A stretch of DNA of 64,000 nucleotides, taken from assembly GCA_000750105.3 (NCBI GenBank), contig JPHH03000028.1, positions 248,001 through 312,000 on the forward strand. The letters run 5' to 3'. The notes under the pieces were generated by a model. It did not search any database. It was not told where the DNA came from and saw only the letters and a program-made list of their open reading frames with translations. Made by a program: the position numbers and the translations under genes. This document shows positions 57,607 through 64,000 of this stretch, piece after piece (within the stretch, counting starts at the first letter, position 1; each line of letters begins with the position of its first letter). This DNA comes from Tolypocladium sp. Sup5 PDA-1 (Eukaryota; Ascomycota; Sordariomycetes; Hypocreales; Ophiocordycipitaceae).

Positions 57607-58572
57607 CGTGCAAAGCTTAACCTGAAAGTCGGTGTGCAGCCACGCGCATCAGGCGAGAGTTGACGATGCTAAGGCAGGAATTCGCTGGCTTCATTAAGCA
57701 GCGTTCAACATAAATGCTTGGAAGGTGGAGCGATTTGTATCAACGAGGCCCGACAGGTGAAAATTCCCCGATGGTTTCATTCCTCCAGACGGGATGGGTG
57801 GAAGCTTGCCGGTTGCGGGCGTTGCTGCAAGAATGGGTGTTAATATTTGCGACTGGGACAACCCATGCATAATAATTCTGCCGAGTTCTTGGCGGGCACG
57901 CACTTCGGCACCTGTGTCGGCACAACTTCGTACGAGCCAATGGGTTGCCGTGTGGATTTGTTTGCCGTGTGTGCGTACGAGTACGCATCAACCTACGGCT
58001 CAATATTGAGTGTCCAGTTCATGCCTGTTAATCACTGCGCCCCACGGTCGCTCTTCTCCCCATTTGTCTTCACCCGCTGGTTTCATGTTATTATTTAGCA
58101 TAATAATAATAAAGGAACGAAAGGCGACAGGTCCGTTGCTAACAACGTGCAAGGTGGCTCCATGTTATCTGCACCACAGGTCCACTTAGCCCCCTTGCCC
58201 CGTACTGCACGTATCACTAGCCTACTCCGTGCAGAATGAAGACACCCACTCGCGGGTGGTTCCGAGCAGCTAGCAATGACAAGTGACACCATAACGGCAA
58301 ATCTAGCCATGATGGGAAGCTCGCCGAGGCAGAGCGTCCAGTGAGACAGGGGAACATTGGACAGGGACCCGCGCCTGGCTTCCTTGGCCCCTTTCTCGTG
58401 CAGTGAGCAACGAGTATTCCCATCGCCTTCTGGCACCTTGATAACGACTCGGACTTCGTACAGTCGCATGCTCTCGTCCGAGCCCGAAAGTTTGGCCAAG
58501 CAGGTCCTTGAAACTTTGACTTTGGGAACTCTGACAGTTGAGGGGGGCGAAGCTCGAGTCCACTGTCTTGCA
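57607..58572. other. Divergent promoter region
   Basis: Lies between the receptor-like gene and the flavin monooxygenase gene and must hold both promoters. No clear TATA box or repeat was recognised. Confidence 0.45.
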
Positions 58573-60598
58573 ATGGAGTCACTGGACTGTGTCGTGGTCG
58601 GTGCAGGTAACAATTTCCCCTCTGCTCCCCGCTCGTGGTCGATGAAGACGGCATTTGAAATGCTGAGTGCGACACGTTTGCTAACAGGAGCTCGACAGGA
58701 TGGTACGGACTAGGCGCCGCGAAGCAGTACCACTGCACCCGGCCGGAGGACTCGATGGCGGTATTCGAAAGTCAATCCTCGCTGGGTGGCACATGGGCCG
58801 ACGAGCGCCTGTATCCCGACCTGAAGAGCAACAACCTTCTGGGCACGTACGAATTTCCCGACTTCCCAATGGACACCGGCCGATTCAATGTCAAGACTGG
58901 AGAACATATACCCGGCGAGGTCGTAAACGCATACCTCAAGGCGTATGCTGCCAACTTCGGGATCGATGACTTGGTACACCTGGAGACAAAGGTCCTCGTT
59001 GCCGAGCATCAAGGCGCAGACCAGGGTGGCTGGATTTTGACGATTACCAACTCCAAGCACGAGGAGTCCAAGGTATATGCGCGGCGGCTCATCATTGCGA
59101 CTGGCCTAACATCGGAGGCATTTGTGCCACATTTCGACGGCCAAGAGACATTCGGCGGCAGGATATTCCATGGCAAGCATTTCCTCCAGAACAGAGACAC
59201 GCTACAGACAGCGAAGTCTGCCACGGTTTTCGGGTCGACCAAATTCGCCTGGGATGCGGTCTACTCATACGCCAAGGCTGGCGTCAAGGTTGATTGGGTC
59301 ATTCGGTGTATGGCTTTGCGTCGTCGTGCTCAACTGCCAGGCAGACAGTCTCGCTAACTTGCAACAGCTTCCGGCCACGGCCCGTGTTGGATGGCGCCAT
59401 CACATGTCACGCCTCTGAAGAAGTGGATCGAAAAGCTCGCAAGTATGTACCGTGCCACTGCATCTATCGCTGCATGGGGTTCTGACGCTTTCTATCCGCA
59501 GACACTCGCTTCCTGACGTGGTTCAGCCCTTGCATATGGGGGGACGTTGACGGATACTCCGGAGCCCGAAGTTTCCTCCACGGCACTGCCATTGGGCGTT
59601 TCATCGTGAACTGCTTCTGGAAGATATTGGGCAACGACGTCCTCACCCTCAACGCCTACGACTCCCACCCAGAAACAGCCAAGCTGAAGCCTTGGATCGG
59701 AGCCATGTTTACAGGAGCCAGTTTCAGCATCCTCAACTACGACACCGACTTTTTTGAACTCGTCAAGTCTGATCAAGTCAAGATCCACGTCGGTGAGATT
59801 GACCACCTGAGCCCTGGCAAGGTACATCTTTCCGATGGGACCGCGTTCGAGTCAGATGCGATTCTTGCACACACTGGCTGGAAGCAGGTTCCGCCAATGA
59901 AGCTTTTACCAGACGGAATTGAGAAGGAGCTTGGAATCCCTCATCTTCAAGAGGAGATGCCGTCGCCAGGGGACCTCGCAAACCAGCGAGGAATCCACGG
60001 GCAAGCCGACGAGGAAATTCTGACACGCTTCCCACGCTTGAGGAATCAACCCGTCTGGAACAAAAACTATGTCCCACTTACAGAGCAAAAGGGAATCACC
60101 ACAGGCAGTGAAGATGTTGCGACTCCTTACAACGGCCTCACATCGCACATGTTGTACCACTTCCTTGTCCCGCCATCCGAGCGGTTCTTGCGCCCTCGTG
60201 ATGTGGCCTTTGCTGGCATGCTTGGCAACTTTAGCAACACAATCACCGCGCATCTGCAAGGTCTTTGGATCAGTGCCTACTTCTCCGGCTTGCTGAAAAA
60301 CGACCCAGCCTCGGCCGTTGGGGACGAGACGTCGATGCAAGCTCTCCGGTACGAGACGGTGCTGCACAACCGATTTGGTACATGGCGCTACCCTACTGAT
60401 TGGGGGAACAAAGCCCCGTCATTTATATTCGACGCCGTCCCGTACCTTGACTTGTTGCAGCGCGACCTTGGTCTGGATCCTCATAGAAAGTCTGGGTTCG
60501 TGTCGGAGGTTTGGAGCCCATATGGGCCTGAGGATTATCGGGACATTAATCGTGACTGGGAGGCCAGCGTCATGGGCAAGGCAAAAGTAGCAGAATAA
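58573..60598 (+). CDS. FAD-dependent monooxygenase, FMO/Baeyer-Villiger-like (604 aa)
   Basis: The gene has four exons: 58573-58606, 58699-59307, 59368-59442 and 59502-60598. The 34-nt first exon ends within the FAD motif, and splicing completes CVVVGAGWYGLGAAKQY (7-23). Other joins give WVIRSSGHGPCWM and KLANTRFLTWFSP. After the Rossmann motif comes FESQSSLGGTWADERLYPDL, where the GGTW segment is typical of FMO and Baeyer-Villiger enzymes. ILAHTGWKQVPP marks the second FAD contact. The NADPH motif is degenerate: the expected GXGXSG after SATVFGS is FGSTKFAWD, so the cofactor site looks altered. No signal peptide. It should oxygenate a small molecule; the substrate is unknown. It converges with the chitinase gene. 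Confidence 0.82.
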
Positions 60599-61072
60599 TT
60601 CGCATGCGATAGTTTGGGATTGCACACCGATGGCCCCGAGCCATCAGAAACACGTCCATGCCAGCCACTGACTGTTGTCGGGTTCTGTGGTCGTTCAGGC
60701 CACGCGAGGTCAAAGCCCGAGCGGCGTTTACTTTCCCAAAAGCTCGCGCTTCGTCGGGACGCGTCTCACTTGTATGCGTGTATCGATTAAGGGATCTTAA
60801 CCACCCATTAGATGCACCGGTAGTTAAACCGTTACCGCGAGCCCTCCATGTCAGTACCACAATGCTCACGGAGCGGACGAAGCTACTCGGTCCACTGGCT
60901 TACAGTGTACACCAAAATATAGGTCTCGCAATAACACTGGTAATAGCACCTTTCCATTGCAGTGGCCGTAACATGACCAGTGGTCCGTTACAAGACAAGA
61001 CATGTTTAAGGAGTTCTGCGCACTACTGCCCGCTCAACTGCCGCACCCCGGCTTTGCTGAGGATAAAGTTGT
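60599..61072. other. Convergent intergenic region
   Basis: Shared 3' flank of the monooxygenase and chitinase genes. Nothing else seen. Confidence 0.5.
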
Positions 61073-62528
61073 TCAATTCATCCCTCTCTTAATGTTGTCG
61101 TACTTCGAGTTGGGATAGTCGAGGCAGTTCTGCGTCGTGTCAAGAGCCCCGAGTGACATGTGGCTGGTCCCAATCAGCGAATCCCCTCCCTTTTTGTCCG
61201 CCGATGCTTCCCAGAACATGCTTCCGCCGAGACCCAGCCCCTTGAGATAGGAGACCTTTGTCTTGATCATGTCGGGTGTGTCGAATGAAATGAGCTCCTG
61301 CGTTGTCGAATCATAGCTGTAATAGCCCTTGGCAATTTCGTCATATTGAACTGCTGCTCCAGCTTTTGGCAGGGCTTTGTAGTCCCACATGCCATTTTCC
61401 CAAGTGCCGCCACCGACACCAGAGTAAGGCTTGCCAATTCCGGCAGTCTTTTGGAATGAGCGGCCGTAGATGGGCATTCCTAGAATCATCTTGTTGGCCG
61501 GAATTCCGCCCTTGATGTATGCCTGCATGGCGGTATCGGTGTTAAAGGGTGTGGCATTGGGATTTTGCACATTCGCGTATAGGTTTGCGTCGTGCCCACT
61601 GTAAGCACTCCAGTCGCCAGCAAAGTCGTATGCCATCAAATTGACGTAGTCGAGTACTTTGCCAAGCTCCTGCAAATGTAGCTTGTTGTAGTGGTCTGGG
61701 CCAGCAGGAGCCGCGATGGAAAGGAGAAAATGATGGTTCTTTGCGTACTTGGCTGCGTACGTGTCGACCTCCTGTCGAACAGCCTGGAGCAGTAGGCCGA
61801 AATTGCCCGCCTGGATGTCATCGACCGGGTATTCCCAGTCAATATCAATGCCATCAAAGCCCCAGTCCTTCATAAAGGCAACTGCAGTCCGGGCAAAGTT
61901 TTGCCGGTTGCTGGCGGAGCTTGCTGCGGATGGGAAATTTGACGACCAGGTCCAACCGCCGATAGACAGCATAACTTTCAAGTTTCGGTTCTTCTTCTTT
62001 AGCAAATAGATCTGCTTAACACAGCCGTAAGCATTGTTTCCAACGTCATCCCATGCTAGTTATCGCAAGTTAGTCGCCGCCGACACATGAGGATGAGGTC
62101 CATAGAGTCCAGAGGAAACATACAGTCGTCTGGGTAGTGCTGCTCTAGATCGGCATATGTGTCACCGGAGAAGCTACAATTGACTTCATTAGTAGGGCGT
62201 TCCGTTGCAATCCTCAGGGCGTCCGATCCTCACACTGTTCCGTCAGCACGGAGGTTCAGGAAGGCGTAAAACACGTGCGAAATATCCGACACAGGCAGAT
62301 CCACCGGCTGGTAGTTGGGCTCATAAATTCCCCTGCGTGTCATTAAGTGTCAAGCGCAAATGCTGCCTATAGATGCGAAGCCACTAACCAGTTGGTGAAA
62401 TAGACTGAGTTCAAGTAGCCACTCGCCCGTTTCTCGGGTTCGCCTTCTCGGACAACAGGTGTCGCGAAGCTCCAGGATACATGCAAAGAGATCAACAATG
62501 CAATTGCCTTAATGGCTACGGAATGCAT
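61073..62528 (-). CDS. GH18 chitinase, Chit42 type, secreted (423 aa)
   Basis: The gene has four exons: 62528-62389, 62332-62234, 62173-62124 and 62055-61073. Joins restore YFTNWGIYEPNYQP, DGTVFSGDTYADLE and HYPDDSWDDVGNNAYG. Residues 1-22 are a signal peptide, followed by a short propeptide ending in EKR (about 32-34), a Kex2-type site just before ASGYLNSVYFTNW. The catalytic motif is FDGIDIDWEYP, with Glu about 171 as acid; SIGGWTWS is the upstream strand motif and FWEASADK the end of the barrel. Length matches endochitinase 42 of Trichoderma and its orthologues in insect pathogens. It has no chitin-binding module. It hydrolyses chitin outside the cell and would complement the subtilisin and carboxypeptidase of this window in attacking cuticle or fungal walls. 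Confidence 0.94.
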
Positions 62529-64000
62529 GGTGCTAATGCTTGTGGAAGAGGCTGGGTCAATACTCTGCTAAATAATGAATCAGAACAGGGGACAGGGCAG
62601 GTGAACAAGGCAATGACATGGGCTGTGTTTCTTTGATTGACTCTTCACATCCACACCGAGAGACAGCAGTGATTCTTATACTAGGTCAATTGCAAGATAT
62701 TTCCAAGTCATAGTACAGTACCTCGATTTGCATGTAGCCCAGGGCCATACTACGTGGTTGCACGATTCCCCACGGAGACTTCGCAGGTGTGAACTAGGTC
62801 GGCTCGCAGTACGGTTGTGTGCACGACGTCCCTGGCCTAGGCTTTAGGTTCCTGGACAATCAGAGACAAGAGAGCATGATGGAGTTGGAACGTTAGTCTT
62901 GCATTTGTTTAATATCTACGTATGCTGCTGCCGTGGGAGGCGGGACGTTAGGCCACCTCCAGTGACCCTTGGTTGGCTTGCAACCTTCTTCTTCCATCCC
63001 GGAGTAGCTGCATCCATGCCTACCACAGTTTCCTCTAATGCGCTTAAACATTGATTCGAACGGCTCAATGAGAGCTACTAAGCCGCCAACTTGGGTGAAT
63101 TTGTTCCCTAAAATAGAGGAGTTCAACCCGTGCGCCTAAAGCAAAGCATTGCTACGGCCTTCTGCGGTTGCTGTTGCTACCACAGCAAGGCGTACACGTT
63201 GGCGTTCGCTGAACGTCTCTTAAATCAGGGAAGGCAATGAGTGATATACTTTATGTGTATCGCTAAATTATTATAAGTGTAATTCGCCACCTCTGCATGA
63301 CCGATTGTTAAGGTCGGCACACTCCGTACAAGTTTGGTGGTTGCTTCTTGCCTATCTGGGCTCTTGCCTCATTGGCTTCCACTGTAACGAGGGCACAGTG
63401 ATGTGTCGTGTGGGCCAGTCAGTTGCTGTTGACTCGCTGAGTAGGTAGCAAAAGTAAACGTAACCCGTTAGTAGAGCTACCGCTGCAGGACGTGGTTTGG
63501 TGTCGGCGTCACGCACGCTTGTCAGCGTCTCCAAAACAAGGGTCCATTCCATGGGTCATAAACCCGACGGTCCTGTCGCCAATACACAACTTGCCGCCTT
63601 ACCCCCACGCGCCGTGATCGCCTTAGAACCGAGGTGCCCGCAGGCCATGAATGCGGTAAACATTTTGCAGGGCAGGTCGCCTTCGTGGATGGCGGGAGGA
63701 AGCTCGACAGATTGGCGGCTACACCCGCACAGTCGCATTCAGCTCAGTATTTTTTTTCAGCGAAGCTTGGAACCACGAGCGACGGCGCGTCGCCGTCAAG
63801 GTGTAACGTTACGCTAATTACAGCGTGTCCCCTGAAATACCCTTTCTCTCCAAGGAAGGTGGCCCATACTATTACCGTCTAGTACTCGTAGGTAGGTACG
63901 AAGTACAACGTGTTACTTCTCGCGAGTCTTCACTCTCATTCCCTTATATTCGCATACTCTTTTTAATAGCCTTCAGTTACAGTTACCGCCGCTCAGTCCA
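62529..64000. other. Gene-free right end
   Basis: The first 200 bp are the chitinase promoter, with a TATAAG element on the minus strand at about 62676-62681. The rest has only short frames without motifs. Positions 63880-63990 are pyrimidine/TA-rich, possibly the edge of another repeat. Confidence 0.4.

Noticed and set aside
1..64000. CRISPR arrays, rRNA, bacterial operons, PKS or NRPS genes
   Set aside because: I looked for regular spacer repeats, ribosomal signatures and the long modular frames; none were seen. The architecture is eukaryotic throughout.

Overview
The window is fungal nuclear DNA. Nearly every real gene is split by short introns (about 48-75 bp) with GTRNGT-type donors, CTRAC-type branch points and YAG acceptors. 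Repeats carry the TA-rich, stop-ridden signature of repeat-induced point mutation (RIP). The gene set (proteinase K-type subtilisin, Chit42-type GH18 chitinase, secreted carboxypeptidase, fungal-rhodopsin-type membrane protein, maltose-permease-type MFS carriers) suggests a filamentous ascomycete, most likely a hypocrealean Sordariomycete with an insect, nematode or fungal host. That placement is inference. I resolved 17 intact spliced or single-exon genes, one gene with a frameshift, and four gene relics.

Left flank, 1-13 kb: mostly repeat-derived and gene-poor. Positions 1-2397 are RIP-degraded, and the plus strand can still be read as a DUF3435 protein (the tyrosine-recombinase-like family that includes Starship captains). 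At about 2397 it abuts a degraded LaeA-like methyltransferase on the other strand. A degenerate GGGAATTCC-type repeat (about 2810-3060), a small secreted protein gene (8542-7959, with a 31-nt first exon), a non-LTR retrotransposon RNase H relic (10218-10690) and two degenerate tandem repeats follow.

Metabolic block, 13-31 kb: MFS sugar-type carrier, secreted berberine-bridge-type oxidase, class I O-methyltransferase, Ser/Thr/Tyr-rich membrane protein, VOC/glyoxalase-fold protein, epoxide-hydrolase-like alpha/beta hydrolase, M20 carbamoylase-type hydrolase with a frameshift, flavin monooxygenase and a CPY-type carboxypeptidase. There is no PKS or NRPS. The mix (oxidise, methylate, open epoxide or ring, remove carbamoyl, export) fits catabolism or detoxification of small aromatic or N-containing compounds at least as well as biosynthesis.

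Second repeat-rich gap, 31-38.6 kb: an LTR-like promoter relic, a truncated DUF3292-like gene and a RIP-stopped unknown gene.

Right block, 38.6-62.5 kb: subtilisin, second MFS carrier, an intronless terpene-cyclase-like gene, NIPA-type Mg2+ transporter, divergent delta-12-type desaturase, UNC93-like carrier, fungal-rhodopsin-like receptor, second flavin monooxygenase and chitinase. The protease and chitinase fit secreted attack on protein-chitin barriers. The remaining ends are non-coding as far as I can see.
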